Shown one piece after another: positions 54,285 through 63,304 of a DNA stretch of 64,000 bases. The translations under genes were made by a program, and so were the position numbers. Numbering within the stretch: the first letter of the stretch is position 1; each line of letters begins with the position of its first letter. A model generated the notes under the pieces. It searched no databases, was not told the origin of the DNA, and was given only the letters and a program-made list of their open reading frames with translations. The stretch is from Roseicella sp. DB1501. GTDB taxonomy: Bacteria > Pseudomonadota > Alphaproteobacteria > Acetobacterales > Acetobacteraceae. The stretch is taken from contig NZ_JABFHG010000017.1 of the NCBI RefSeq assembly GCF_013112485.1, forward strand, positions 18,149-82,148. Direction: 5' to 3'.

Positions 54285-55031
54285 TCATTGGCGGCTCGCC
54301 TCAAGCGCGGCGAAGCGCTCGGCTTCCCGCAGGAGGCTGTCGCCTCTGCAACCGACGAGGAATGGCGCTTTGTCCTGGTCATAGCCGGTGCAGCCCGGCC
54401 ACCCCGCTTCCAGCAGCCGCAGCACCCTGACGAGGCCGCTCCAATCCTTTAAGACTACATGCAGCGGCGTGTCGCCGAGTTCGTCATGCGGACGTTCGAG
54501 CCAGTGGTGACCCGCATCCATGTCGCCGCCATGGGCGACCATGGCGGCAAGCCTCGCGCGCATGCCCCGGCAGGTGGCCTGGCGGGCGTCCGGGAGGCGG
54601 ACCGGTTGCCCGTTGATCAGCTCGTGCAAATCGGGCTCACCGCGCTCCCAATGACGGAACTCTTCGACCGTCAGGCCCTTCGAACCGGGCACCGGGATGC
54701 CGTCCCGGTCAATACTCGCCAGCAGTTCCGCGCTGATCTGCGCGCGGTCGGCGGGCAGGCCGAGCGGCGAGACGGAGAATTCCTTGGCATGGAATTGGGC
54801 GGCGGGCAGACGCAGGCGTCGGCCCTCACGGTCGAGGTCGAAGCCTTCGATGAAAAGCGCGACGTCCCAGTCGCCGCCTGGCCCGCCGTCCCCGCGCACC
54901 CGCGGCCCGAAAATGACCATCGCCTGGAGGCGGCCCGGAAAGGCGCCCTCGACGGTGGCGCGGAACTGCCGGAGCGTCTCGGCGCCAGCTTCGCCGACCA
55001 ACGACGGAAGGCGGTCCCAACGTGCGTTCAT
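54285..55031 (-). CDS. nucleotidyltransferase-fold protein
   Basis: This 248-residue protein has a polymerase-beta-like nucleotidyltransferase core: VIFGPRVRGDGGPGGDWDVALFIEG, with the acidic pair D54/D56 and GP in place of the usual GS. The C-terminal half (HHWLERPHDELGDTPLHVVLKDW onward) is of unknown type and resembles an ankyrin-like repeat only weakly. It overlaps a frameshifted paralogue upstream by ATGA. It may be an MNT-like antitoxin or a tandem resistance-type enzyme. Confidence 0.65.
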   Translation of the reverse strand: MNARWDRLPSLVGEAGAETLRQFRATVEGAFPGRLQAMVIFGPRVRGDGGPGGDWDVALFIEGFDLDREGRRLRLPAAQFHAKEFSVSPLGLPADRAQISAELLASIDRDGIPVPGSKGLTVEEFRHWERGEPDLHELINGQPVRLPDARQATCRGMRARLAAMVAHGGDMDAGHHWLERPHDELGDTPLHVVLKDWSGLVRVLRLLEAGWPGCTGYDQDKAPFLVGCRGDSLLREAERFAALEASRQ

Positions 55032-55386
55032 GGGCCGCCATCGTCTGTTTCCTCACGGTCAGCCTTGGCAAGCAGCTCCGGGCTGACTCCACGCCGGTCG
55101 TCAGCAGGCAGGCCGATGGGCGCCATGGCAAAGTCCTCGTGGTTGAAGGATGCCGCGAGCAGGCTCAGACGGCGTCCCTCCCGGTTGCAGTCGAGCCGCT
55201 CGATGAAAACGGCCACCTTCCACTCACGGCTCGCCTCGTGTTCGCGGCGGGGACGCGGGCCGAACAGGACCAGCGATCGCAGGCGGCGGGCGAGGCGCTC
55301 TCGACCGCGCGGCGGAACCGGCGGAGGGCATCGACTTCGGTCAGGCCGACGATGGCGGACGCCGGAACGGACCAAGCCCGTGTCAT
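55028..55386 (-). pseudogene. frameshifted nucleotidyltransferase paralogue
   Basis: From the ATG at 55386 the protein reads MTRAWSVPASAIVGLTEVDALRRFRRAVESA. A one-base shift near 55302 is then needed to continue as RRLRSLVLFGPRPRREHE, WKVAVFIERLDCNREGRRLSLLAASFNHEDFAMAPIGLPADDR to the stop at 55028. The restored protein (about 119 residues) matches the first half of the neighbouring intact gene, including FGPRxR and VALFIE/VAVFIE. The loss is probably one base in a CCC run. Confidence 0.7.
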
Positions 55387-55643
55387 CGCGGGTCCGCCCT
55401 TTCCTTGCAGCGCCGGTGGTCGCCCCACCAGAGTTCGGCAAACCCGAGCCCATAGAAAGCGATGCCACCGGCGCCGAGCGCGGTGGTCGCAATCCCGATC
55501 GCCGACATGGCAAGGATGACCAGCAGCTCCACTCCCGACACCCTGCCGTTCCCGAGCGAGGACGCCGCTTGCCGCATGGCGGCGGCGCCCGCCCCGAGGC
55601 CCGTGAGGATAGCAGCGAGCATGCGGAGCTTCATCGGGTACAT
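55383..55643 (-). CDS. small membrane protein
   Basis: This 86-residue protein has two hydrophobic segments (MLAAILTGLGAGAAAMRQA and VELLVILAMSAIGIATTALGAGGIAFYGLGFA). It overlaps the frameshifted nucleotidyltransferase start (ATGA). No family is recognised; the operon link suggests a shared accessory function. Confidence 0.55.
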   Translation of the reverse strand: MYPMKLRMLAAILTGLGAGAAAMRQAASSLGNGRVSGVELLVILAMSAIGIATTALGAGGIAFYGLGFAELWWGDHRRCKERADPR

Positions 55644-55749
55644 GGCCTGCGCCGGAAGCCCGGCGCGGCGCCGAGCCACTTTCGCGGCCTCACCTGCGTT
55701 CCCTCCGGGTCGGTCGGGAGCCGGTACAGCGCACCGGGTTTCCGGCTCA

Positions 55750-56226
55750 TCAGGATGGCCTCCGGCCTGATCGCAAGAGGGCGTAGGACTCGATGTTGCT
55801 GGTAATAAATCTCGCCACCGCCGCCGGGTCGCTCAGCGGTGGCGCATCGAGGCCCAGATGCCTCGCCACCTTGCATGCTGCGACCCACGCCGCTGCCGCA
55901 GCGGGATCGCCGTCGACCGGCGGCCCCGCATCCGGGTCTGCGAGATGGGGGCCCACAAGTAGGGCGAACGCGATCCTGGCCTCCTCCGTCGGCAGGTCCG
56001 CCATGGTGGTGCGGCGGCCCAACGCATAGCGGCGCCCGCTTGCCGTCCTGGCCCGACCGGCGGTCTCGTCGAGCCAGACGACGGCCGTGCTGCGGACCCA
56101 GGAAAGGCCACCGGTGCGCGCGTGCTCGACAGCGAAGCCGAACAGAACCTCGTCGCCGTCGCCGAGTTCGACGAGACACCAGGGATCCATGGTCGCGTCC
56201 GGACGCCGATCGTCGCACACATTCAT
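55750..56226 (-). CDS. uncharacterised accessory protein
   Basis: This 158-residue protein starts at an ATG preceded by GAGGAACGC. It reads DPWCLVELGDGDEVLFGFAVEHARTGGLSWVRSTAVVWLDE in the first half and is helical and Pro/Asp-rich in the second (DLPTEEARIAFALLVGPHLADPDAG). Coding character is good. No family is recognised. Confidence 0.55.
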   Translation of the reverse strand: MNVCDDRRPDATMDPWCLVELGDGDEVLFGFAVEHARTGGLSWVRSTAVVWLDETAGRARTASGRRYALGRRTTMADLPTEEARIAFALLVGPHLADPDAGPPVDGDPAAAAAWVAACKVARHLGLDAPPLSDPAAVARFITSNIESYALLRSGRRPS

Positions 56227-56368
56227 GCGTTCCTCGCTCGGTTGCCTGCTACACGTGCTGTCGGGTGCAACTACTGCGGAGCCTGCAGATCGTGTCCAGC
56301 AATCGCGCAGTGTGTTCAAGCGGATCTCTAGCCGGGCGCAGCGCACATGAACGATCGTCGAATTTCAC

Positions 56369-57076
56369 TCATGCCTTTCCAGAACTGCGCTGCGAGCGTA
56401 GTGGTGCAGAGGCGGCGTCCTGATGCCTGCGTAACTCGAGGGGATGTACGAGGGCTGCCGCCGACCTGGTGGGTTTCGGCGAGCCGTGGGCCTCCACGCT
56501 GTCTGCAATTATACGCAGCAATTCGGCGGAGCACTCGGCGGATCCGGCAGCGCTACTGCTGTGATACTGGTACCGTGACACGGCCTCCCAGGCCATCTGG
56601 TAGTCCCAATAATCGACTTCGCTGGGACAAAAGGCCTGCTCCAGGCGACGGATGGTGACGCGGACTCCCGTGTATCCGGCTGCTTTCAGCAGCGCCGCGA
56701 ACCATCGGTTCGCGTTCTCCGCGCATCTCGAGTAGAGCCGCAGGCCCTTCGTGTGGGCCAGGACTTCTTTTGCGACGCAGCGGGGTGACAGGCCGCCGCC
56801 GAGGCCCAGCGCAGGGACGGCCGCTGTCCCGCCATGTTGCTCAGTCCCGGGAAGTGGCCAATCCACCTTGGGCGCGACGAAGTACGCAAGCGATCTCCGA
56901 TTCCCGTCGACGAATGCCACAGCGAGTTGGCGGGCGAAGGGGAGGTCTCGCTGGCGAAGGCCTGCATCGAGCTCGACAACGGCCGAGGCTCGCAGCCTCG
57001 GAACGATCGCTGGTGTCAAATGGCGGCTCAGTGGCGAGATGGCCTCCTCCAGATCAGGCGAGGGTTCACGCGGCAC
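56369..57076 (-). CDS. uncharacterised protein
   Basis: This 235-residue frame starts at GTG (GGAA upstream). It contains LARQ-LAVAFVDGNRRSLAYFVAPK-type alternating hydrophobics and a region CAENANRWFAALLKAAGYTGVRVTIRRLEQAFCPSEVDYWDYQMAWEAV, with several Cys. It looks like a folded cytoplasmic protein. I do not recognise it. Confidence 0.45.
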   Translation of the reverse strand: MPREPSPDLEEAISPLSRHLTPAIVPRLRASAVVELDAGLRQRDLPFARQLAVAFVDGNRRSLAYFVAPKVDWPLPGTEQHGGTAAVPALGLGGGLSPRCVAKEVLAHTKGLRLYSRCAENANRWFAALLKAAGYTGVRVTIRRLEQAFCPSEVDYWDYQMAWEAVSRYQYHSSSAAGSAECSAELLRIIADSVEAHGSPKPTRSAAALVHPLELRRHQDAASAPLRSQRSSGKA

Positions 57077-57303
57077 GTATGGTTCCTAACTCGACGCCGA
57101 GTCGCGGGCGCTGGGACCGGCGCGACGCAAGGAGCGTGGCTTGCTCGAGCTCTGCAGTCAAGCTTGGAGCGGTATTAAACGTCGCTGGCGAAGCAATTTA
57201 GTTCGCCTAAGGATTCGTGTGAGTTACGGAAAAATTCAGGCGGTGGGCTCGTCTGAGGCGTGCATAGAAAGCCCTCGAATCCTTCCGTTGGTGCTCGCCT
57301 CCG

Positions 57304-57726
57304 ATGCTCGATGCACGTCAACTCATAGCTGCACGCGCCCTCGCCGGGTGGAGCCAGGAGAACTTGGCCGCCGCCGCCGGGGTCAGCCTGAGCACGGTGC
57401 AAGGCCTTGAGGGCGGCGTCCGGGACACAAAGTTTTCGAGAGTCGTAGCGATCGTCGAGGCACTACGCCGCCACGGCGTTGAGTTCGCCCAGAGCTCGGA
57501 ACGGTTCATCGGGGGAGCACTGGTAGTACGCGGGAGCGCGTCCGACTGGTTGCAAGCTCGGCCGGAAGGTGATCACTCGCCGGAGCCTGCGGAAGCCAGT
57601 GAGCACGAAGGCGCCCCAGATGGCCCCAACACAAATGGCACTGCCTCAAATGGCGCGCCGCCCGCCGATCCGAAGGAACAAGCGAAGGCGTCCGGGCGAC
57701 AGCGTGGCAGGAAACTGAAGAGCTGA
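57304..57726 (+). CDS. XRE-family helix-turn-helix protein
   Basis: This 140-residue protein has a Cro/C1-type HTH at 1-60 (IAARALAGWSQENLAAAAGVSLSTVQGLEGGVRDTKFSRVVAIVEAL), then a disordered Glu/Pro/Asn-rich middle and a basic end GRQRGRKLKS. The ATG has no obvious ribosome site. It is probably a local transcription regulator. Confidence 0.72.
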   Translation: MLDARQLIAARALAGWSQENLAAAAGVSLSTVQGLEGGVRDTKFSRVVAIVEALRRHGVEFAQSSERFIGGALVVRGSASDWLQARPEGDHSPEPAEASEHEGAPDGPNTNGTASNGAPPADPKEQAKASGRQRGRKLKS

Positions 57727-58130
57727 GGGACAGCTTTGCCGGGAGGCATACCACTTCTTGGCCTGACTGCTTCCTGGCCTGGAATCGGTTGTGATTCTCA
57801 TCGGCCTGGTTGATCGAAGAATGGAGCAACTGGAAGCCGGACGGCCGTCGAGCCGCAACGGCGCGGACTGCGCTACGAGACCGGCGTGAGAGATGTGGGA
57901 GTGGGCGCTGGTCCCGCCGTCGATCCGGCCTGCGGAACGCGGCGGACGAGTGGCCTGCTTACGCCTCACAAAGCCATGGCACTGCAAGGAAGCCTATGAG
58001 GCAGCATCTCCAACTTAGGAGCGCTGCGGCCGATGCCGCTTCGGCTCGGTAATTTGCACCGGTGGTGCTGGGTCCCGCCAAGTGCTAGCCCTTCCAATTA
58101 CTTCAAGTGGACCGGTCAGGGGAAGCGAGC
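57727..58130. other. gene-free spacer
   Basis: This 404-bp region holds no convincing gene, repeat or terminator. The codon patterns of its open frames are weak. Confidence 0.4.
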
Positions 58131-59186
58131 ATGGCGAAGCATAAGATCGCGGTCATAGCCGGAGACGGCATCGGTAAGGAGGTTGTGCCGGAGGGCATCC
58201 GCGTGCTGGAAGCCGCTGGCGCCAAGTTTGGTATCGAGTACGAGTGGGACGAGCTGCCCTGGAGCTGTGACTACTACCTCCAGCACGGCAAGATGATGCC
58301 CGATGACGGCCTGGACCGCATTCGTCACCACGACGCCATCTTCCTCGGTGCCGTGGGCTTCCCGACTGTGCCCGATCACGTCTCCCTGTGGGGACTGCTC
58401 ATCAAGCTTCGCCGCGGGTTCCAGCAGTACGCTAACATCCGCCCCGTTCGCCTGATGCCCGGGATCCAGTCGCCCCTGCGCGACCGCGAGCCCGGCTCCA
58501 TCGATTTCATCGTCGTCCGTGAGAATAACGAAGGCGAGTATTCGTCTCTCGGTGGGCACAGCTTTGAGGGCAGCGACGACGAGGTCGTCCTGCAGACGAG
58601 CATCTTCACTCGTCGCGGTGTCGATCGCATCCTGAAGTTCGCGTTCGAGTTGGCGCAGACGAGGAGCGCGAAGCATGTGACCTCGGCCACTAAGTCGAAC
58701 GGCATCTCCATCTCCATGCCGTTCTGGGATGCGCGCTTCGAGGCGATGTCGGCGAAGTACCCGGAGATCCGGACAGACCAGTACCACATCGACATCCTCA
58801 GCGCGCACTTCGTACAGAACCCGGACCGCTTCGACGTGGTAGTCGGCAGCAACCTGTTCGGCGACATCCTCTCTGACCTCGGACCAGCTTGCACCGGAAC
58901 CATTGCGATCGCGCCTTCCGCGAACCTGAACCCGGAACGCGAGTTCCCCTCGATGTTCGAGCCCGTCCACGGCTCAGCCCCGGACATCGCTGGGCGGAAC
59001 ATCGCCAACCCGATCGGCCAAATCTGGTCCGGAGCGATGATGCTCGAGCACCTCGGTCACAAGCAGGCCGCGGATGCTGTTGTCGCAGCCATCGAGACTG
59101 TGCTCCGCGCCGGTCCGCGGACTCGGGACATCGGCGGCCAAGCGAGCACGCAGGAGCTCGGAGCGGCGATCGCCGCCGCAATCTAA
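58131..59186 (+). CDS. tartrate dehydrogenase/decarboxylase-type enzyme
   Basis: This 351-residue member of the isocitrate/isopropylmalate dehydrogenase family starts KIAVIAGDGIGKEVVPEGIRVLEAA. DELPWSCDYYLQHGKMMP, VRENNEGEYSSLGG and DYHIDILSAHFV-type motifs, with GSNLFGDILSDLGPA and HGSAPDIAG, are the NAD- and metal-binding features of tartrate dehydrogenase (TtuC group). It oxidises tartrate, malate or related 2-hydroxy acids with NAD and Mn. A truncated relative follows 500 bp downstream. Confidence 0.88.
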   Translation: MAKHKIAVIAGDGIGKEVVPEGIRVLEAAGAKFGIEYEWDELPWSCDYYLQHGKMMPDDGLDRIRHHDAIFLGAVGFPTVPDHVSLWGLLIKLRRGFQQYANIRPVRLMPGIQSPLRDREPGSIDFIVVRENNEGEYSSLGGHSFEGSDDEVVLQTSIFTRRGVDRILKFAFELAQTRSAKHVTSATKSNGISISMPFWDARFEAMSAKYPEIRTDQYHIDILSAHFVQNPDRFDVVVGSNLFGDILSDLGPACTGTIAIAPSANLNPEREFPSMFEPVHGSAPDIAGRNIANPIGQIWSGAMMLEHLGHKQAADAVVAAIETVLRAGPRTRDIGGQASTQELGAAIAAAI

Positions 59187-59682
59187 ATCGCCAGACGCTG
59201 CTAAGGCTCAGCTTGCGGTGCGGGCGCGGCTCGCTTGAACCGCTAAGTGCCATGAGCCGACTCCCATCCCGAGACCATGCAAGCAGGGCACTCCCTGTTT
59301 TCACATTTTTGAGGGCAATCTGCCCCGACCCGGAAGCAAGAGGGGCCGCTGTCCCGGCTGCGCAAGCGTGCCACGGTGCTCGGCCGCGTCCAGGCCGCCC
59401 TTCGGGCGCCGCCTTCGGCGGTGCTTCGCAGCCTTGACCCGGCCTGCGCGCCGCGGCCCGTTGAACGCGTCGGGACGAAGGGCGTCTTCAGATAGTTCGC
59501 CGCCGCGGGCGTCGAACAAAGGGCTGGCGAAAGCGAGCGGAAGCTGCGGCTGCGCTTTTAAGCAAACACGTTAGGTATTTGCCAACCTCAAGTATGTTTT
59601 CTGGACCCTGAACGGAGAGTTCTTGCCGCAGCGGCAGACCGCCTTCGGCGGGCGCGCGTGCTTCGAATACGGATTCTCCGAT
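59187..59682. other. junction region with no assigned gene
   Basis: This stretch lies between the intact and truncated tartrate dehydrogenase copies. It has two adjacent small stem-loops with TTC loops (59397-59407 and 59409-59421) and an open frame running into the truncated copy (KYVFWTLNGEFLP...). It looks like rearranged DNA from an unknown donor. Confidence 0.35.
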
Positions 59683-60177
59683 ATGCGGAAAACCATGCCC
59701 TATTGGGATGAGCGCTTCGCCGCCATGGCGAAGAACTATCCGAGCGTCACCACCGACCAGTTTCATATCGACATCCTCTGCGCGCATTTCGTGCAGCATC
59801 CGGACTGGTTCGACGTGGTCGTCGGCTCCAACCTCTTCGGCGACATCCTCTCCGATCTCGGCCCCGCGGTGGCCGGCTCCATCGGCATCGCGCCCTCGGC
59901 CAACATCAATCCGGAGAAGGCTTTCCCGAGCATGTTCGAGCCGGTGCACGGCTCGGCGCCGGACATCGCCGGCCGCGGCATCTGCGACCCGATCGGCCAG
60001 ATCTGGTCGGGCGCGATGATGCTCGAGCACATCGGCGAGAAGGCGGCGGCGGACGCGATCGTGACCGCGATCGAGCGGCACCTGGCTGAGGGCGGGCCGC
60101 GCACCCGCGACATGGGCGGCAATGCCGGCACCGTCGATGTCGGCAAGGCGCTGGCCGAGGCGGTCGGCCGCGGCTGA
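59683..60177 (+). pseudogene. tartrate dehydrogenase, 5'-truncated
   Basis: About 165 residues from RKTMPYWDERFAAMAKNYP to the C-terminus match the second half of tartrate dehydrogenase, including DILCAHFVQHPDWFDVVVGSNLFGDILSDLGPA and HGSAPDIAG. The N-terminal half with the catalytic Tyr and part of the substrate site is absent; upstream sequence is unrelated. It is a different allele from the intact copy, so it is not a simple local duplication. Confidence 0.8.
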
Positions 60178-60277
60178 GGCGCGACCCGCGGCCTCGTCTG
60201 GGGTCGCGGGCCGGCCAGAGGACCAGTCCCTTGGCATGAAAGGGGGGTGCGGGCGCCATTGTTAGCAGGTGGGAAAC

Positions 60278-60306
60278 TTGAACCCCTGTTCAGGTGTCGT
60301 TAGGAT
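60278..60306 (+). promoter_or_regulatory. sigma70-like promoter
   Basis: TTGAAC (60278-60283), a 17-bp spacer and TAGGAT (60301-60306) precede the 82-residue protein gene by 54 bp. Confidence 0.5.
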
Positions 60307-60360
60307 TGACTGTGGTTGCGAGTGAATCTCAACTGGCTCGCAGCCGGAGGGGTTTGGAAA

Positions 60361-60609
60361 ATGGGTCAGGCAGAGATGCCCGTCGGTGCCATCCTTCGAC
60401 GCTGCGAACGCGCCGTGGTCACCGCGTATCGCGAGCTGCGCGGCACGGGAGCGGATGACCTCTCGGCCTTCCGCGCCTGCACCACGCTCTACCGCGTCCA
60501 CCACCCGGAGGCCTCGGTGCAGGAGGCGCGGCGCCTGGTGGCCGAGTGGATCGACCACCACATCGTCCGCGGCGATTCCGGCCCGACCCCCGGCTGCGAC
60601 TGCGACTGA
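60361..60609 (+). CDS. small uncharacterised protein
   Basis: This 82-residue protein starts at an ATG with GGAGGGG about 10 bp upstream. It reads VGAILRRCERAVVTAYRELRGTGADDLSAFRACTTLYRVHHPEAS and is helical with a Cys-rich end (PGCDCD). No family is recognised. A sigma70-type promoter lies upstream. Confidence 0.6.
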   Translation: MGQAEMPVGAILRRCERAVVTAYRELRGTGADDLSAFRACTTLYRVHHPEASVQEARRLVAEWIDHHIVRGDSGPTPGCDCD

Positions 60610-60786
60610 CGCCGACCTGACCCCGGTTCCGGCCTGACCCCGGACCCGGTGGCTCCGCCTCTCCCGAGAGAGGCCCTCCATCCCCGAAGGCCGCCCGCGG
60701 TCGCCCCGGCCGGGACACGATCCCCAGCCCGACGCCATTCGACGGCCCGTCGTAAGGCCGGCGGTAGGCTGATGCCGATTGGCCCT

Positions 60787-60880
60787 GGAGCAATTTCCGC
60801 TCACCTGCGTTCGCGGCAAATGCTCCAGCCTGTTGTTTTCAGAGCATCTTCACCCGTCCGAGTGTTTCCACTCGAACGGG
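60787..60880. repeat. pair of intergenic palindromes
   Basis: GGAGCAATTTCCGC (60787-60800) pairs imperfectly with GCGGCAAATGCTCC (60813-60826). Then CCCGTCCGAGTG (60853-60864) pairs with CACTCGAACGGG (60869-60880), one mismatch, around TTTC. The structure resembles the interspersed palindromic repeats of alphaproteobacteria and may also terminate the racemase transcript. Confidence 0.55.
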
Positions 60881-60887
60881 ATCTGCC

Positions 60888-61586
60888 CTAGCCTCGCGCC
60901 CAGCCGATCGCCGCGCGCGCCAGGGCGTCGATCGTGTCCACCACCGGGAAGGGCAGGGCCGGCCCGGCCGCGATGCCGAGGGGGATTTCCGTGCATCCCA
61001 GCACCACCGCGCCGGCCCCCCGCCGGGCGAGCAGGCCCGCCGCCTCGGCCAGCGGCGCATGCGCCTCGGCGACGCGGTTCGCCTTCACCAGGGCGATGCC
61101 GGGCGTGACCAGCCGCGCCATCTCCTCCGGCGAGGGGGTCAGGCAGTCCCAGCCCAGCCCGGCCAGGTGGTCCTGGTAGAGCCGCATGGCGAGGGTCGCG
61201 GCGGTGCCCATGAGGCCGATCCGGCCCGGGGCGACGCCGAGCCGCCGCAACTCCACGGCCGCCGCCTCGACGATATGCAGGATCGGCAGGCGGGTCGCCG
61301 CCTGCATCGCCGCGTACCAGCCATGCGCCGTGTTGCAGGGGATGGCGATGGCGCCGCAGCCGGCGGCCTCGAGCCCCCGGATGCCGCGCAGCAGCGCCGG
61401 TAGCGGGTCCTCGCCGGTCCCGAGCCGGGCCGCCGTGCGGTCCGGCACCCGGGGATCGGACCAGAGGATGGCCGGCACATGGTCCTGGTCGCGCTCCGCC
61501 GGGGTGAGCAGCGTCAGCCGAAGCATGAATTGCGCGCTGGCGAGCGGCCCCATGCCGCCGAGCACCCCGAGCATCTTCTCCACCAC
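60888..61586 (-). CDS. aspartate/glutamate racemase family protein
   Basis: This 232-residue protein has GVLGGMGPLASAQF at the start and the two catalytic Cys: IAIPCNTAH and VVLGCTEIPL. This is the Asp/Glu racemase (RacD/YgeA-type) pattern. The GTG at 61586 has GGAGG at normal spacing; an ATG at 61574 or 61601 is possible. It interconverts D- and L-amino acids of acidic or related type. Confidence 0.85.
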   Translation of the reverse strand: MVEKMLGVLGGMGPLASAQFMLRLTLLTPAERDQDHVPAILWSDPRVPDRTAARLGTGEDPLPALLRGIRGLEAAGCGAIAIPCNTAHGWYAAMQAATRLPILHIVEAAAVELRRLGVAPGRIGLMGTAATLAMRLYQDHLAGLGWDCLTPSPEEMARLVTPGIALVKANRVAEAHAPLAEAAGLLARRGAGAVVLGCTEIPLGIAAGPALPFPVVDTIDALARAAIGWARG

Positions 61587-61623
61587 GCCACAACCCTCCA
61601 CCGCGGCGGCGCAGTCTGCCCGA

Positions 61624-62046
61624 TCAGGGCAGGCGCATGAAATTGGCGCTGGCCGAGGCGCGCGACATCAGCGCCTGCATCTCAGGGTCCTCATGCCCGT
61701 CCTCGGCGGTCAGTGCCTCCATCGGGCAGAAGAACTCGTGCGGATGCGCCACCTGATGCCGCACGAAGCCATCGTAGTGGCGGCTCTTCAGGCCGAACAC
61801 CACCCGGATGTCGCGCACCGGCAGGGTCAGGGGCTCGAACGGCTCGGTCTTCAGCATCCGGATCAGTCGCCAGCGCGGCGTCGGATCCGGGTCCTGCACC
61901 GGGGAGAGCAGCCAGGGCACCGGGCAGACCGCGAGCAGGGAGTTGGTCGAGGGGGCGAAGCGCGAGCGCTTGTCGAGCAGGTTCTGCAGCGAGGAGCAGG
62001 CCTCGATGCAGAGGATGTCCGGCCTTATGGCGCTGTGACACCTAAC
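61624..62046 (-). pseudogene. 5'-truncated conserved gene
   Basis: The frame is open back to a TAG at 62047-62049 without a start. It codes CSSLQNLLDKRSRFAPSTNSLLAVCPVPWLLSP, then RWRLIRMLKTEPFEPLTLPVRDIRVVFGLKSRHYDGFVRHQ and so on to the stop at 61624. The coding quality is high up to about 62028, where sequence character changes. I take it as the 3' part of a gene cut by the adjacent mobile unit. The family is unknown. Confidence 0.6.
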
Positions 62047-62059
62047 CTAATCGTTAATC

Positions 62060-62072
62060 GTTGACCTTATGG
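62060..62072. promoter_or_regulatory. half-site GTTGACCTTATGG
   Basis: GTTGACCTTATGG lies 77 bp before the methyltransferase ATG and matches 12 of 13 bases of GTTGACCTAATGG at 63320-63332, which is part of the XRE operator palindrome. It may be a binding site for the XRE protein. Confidence 0.4.
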
Positions 62073-62149
62073 CCTGCGATTCCCAGGGGGAGTTCTCGTT
62101 CTCGGCGATTTGAGCTAGAGTCTAATTCGAAACAGAGGGCGAGTCTCCG

Positions 62150-62788
62150 ATGGCCGACGCCACCTACAACCTGAACGGCGGCTTCAAGCCTACGATCAAG
62201 CGCCTCGCGGATCTCGATGGCCCGGACTTCTACCCAACGCCTGCCTGGGCCACCCACGCGCTGATGGAGAGTGAGAAGTTCGCTGGGGAGATATGGGAGC
62301 CGGCTTGTGGCGATGGCGCCATGTCGAACGTGCTGGCTGAGGCGAGCAACCCCGTGGTCAGTTCGGACCTCTACGACCGGGGCTTCGGTGAGGTTGGGCA
62401 CGACTTCCTGACGACGGAGCGGCGCCATGACAACATCATCACGAACCCGCCCTATAACGCAGCCGAGGGGTTCGTTGCATCGGGTTTACGGTGTGCGGGG
62501 CACAAGTTTGCGCTCCTGCTTCGCTTGGCCTTCCTAGAAGGCGCAAACCGCGCGAACACAATCTTCCATAAGGCGCCGCCCAGCCGAGTGTGGGTGTTTA
62601 GCGAACGCATCACCTTCTACATGAAGGGCGCGCAAGTCGCGGGCAGTGGCACGACGGCTTACGCGTGGTTCGTGTGGAACAAGGACCACGCCGGGCCGAC
62701 CGAGCTTGCCTGGATCAAACCGGGCTTCAAGGCGAAGTATTCTGGCATCACGACCCGGAAGAGGCGCGTTTCCGACCTGCTTCTGTGA
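62150..62788 (+). CDS. phage-type DNA adenine methyltransferase
   Basis: This 212-residue protein has the SAM motif WEPACGDGAMSNVL (PACGDG 51-56) and the catalytic NPPY at 99-102 (IITNPPYNAAEGFV). The motif order and short length are those of small orphan N6-adenine methyltransferases of phages and mobile elements. No restriction partner is next to it. The 3' end overlaps by 41 bp the convergent XRE gene. Confidence 0.85.
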   Translation: MADATYNLNGGFKPTIKRLADLDGPDFYPTPAWATHALMESEKFAGEIWEPACGDGAMSNVLAEASNPVVSSDLYDRGFGEVGHDFLTTERRHDNIITNPPYNAAEGFVASGLRCAGHKFALLLRLAFLEGANRANTIFHKAPPSRVWVFSERITFYMKGAQVAGSGTTAYAWFVWNKDHAGPTELAWIKPGFKAKYSGITTRKRRVSDLLL

Positions 62789-63275
62789 TCCGGAGGCCCC
62801 GGCGCTTGCCATCGTACTCTGCTAGTCCGTCACAGAGGATGTTGCCGGGTACCTCGCGGTGAGAAACGATATTGCGGACGATCTGAGAAAACCTAGTGTC
62901 GGAACGCCCCGTGAGGATTTCGGCGTCCGCACCTTCGGGAGCAAAGTGGTTCTCCAAGGCTTTGATCAGGTCTGAGGTGCGCAGAAAGCCGCCGTCCGCC
63001 GCGTTCAGGATTTGCAGCGCAGGTAGGTAAACATCCTGCTCTCTAATCCGGTATTTTGCTCTGATACCAGCAACCTCACCGCAGCTTTCAAAAAATGTCA
63101 CCTCAGCGTCGGCAAACGCCCTTTCCAGGGCTTCGATATTGTTAGCTATCGGGACTCGCCGCCCCTTCTCAAAATCTCTGACCGTGCTGAGGGCGACGGA
63201 CGCCCTGTTGGCTAAATCCTCTTGGCTCCAGTCGAGCCAAGCGCGTGCGGACCGGCATTGTTCGGGTGTGATCAT
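62748..63275 (-). CDS. XRE repressor with C-terminal winged domain
   Basis: This 175-residue protein has an N-terminal HTH (EQCRSARAWLDWSQEDLANRASVALSTVRDFEKGRRVPIANNIEALERAF). The C-terminal region (YLPALQILNAADGGFLRTSDLIKALENHFAPEG; ILCDGLAEYDGKRRGLRITEAGRKRA) has the pattern of an Mrr-N-type winged helix. It is divergent from a transposase and overlaps the methyltransferase tail. Its probable operator is the palindrome at 63305-63327. Confidence 0.8.
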   Translation of the reverse strand: MITPEQCRSARAWLDWSQEDLANRASVALSTVRDFEKGRRVPIANNIEALERAFADAEVTFFESCGEVAGIRAKYRIREQDVYLPALQILNAADGGFLRTSDLIKALENHFAPEGADAEILTGRSDTRFSQIVRNIVSHREVPGNILCDGLAEYDGKRRGLRITEAGRKRASSGS

Positions 63276-63304
63276 GACCAGGGATGTAAGTTAGCGCTGA
63301 CTTA

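Noticed and set aside
60280..60291. GAAC-CCCT-GTTC, like a Gram-positive LexA box.
   Set aside because: Alphaproteobacterial LexA uses GTTC-N7-GTTC, and the box overlaps an ordinary promoter. It is likely chance.
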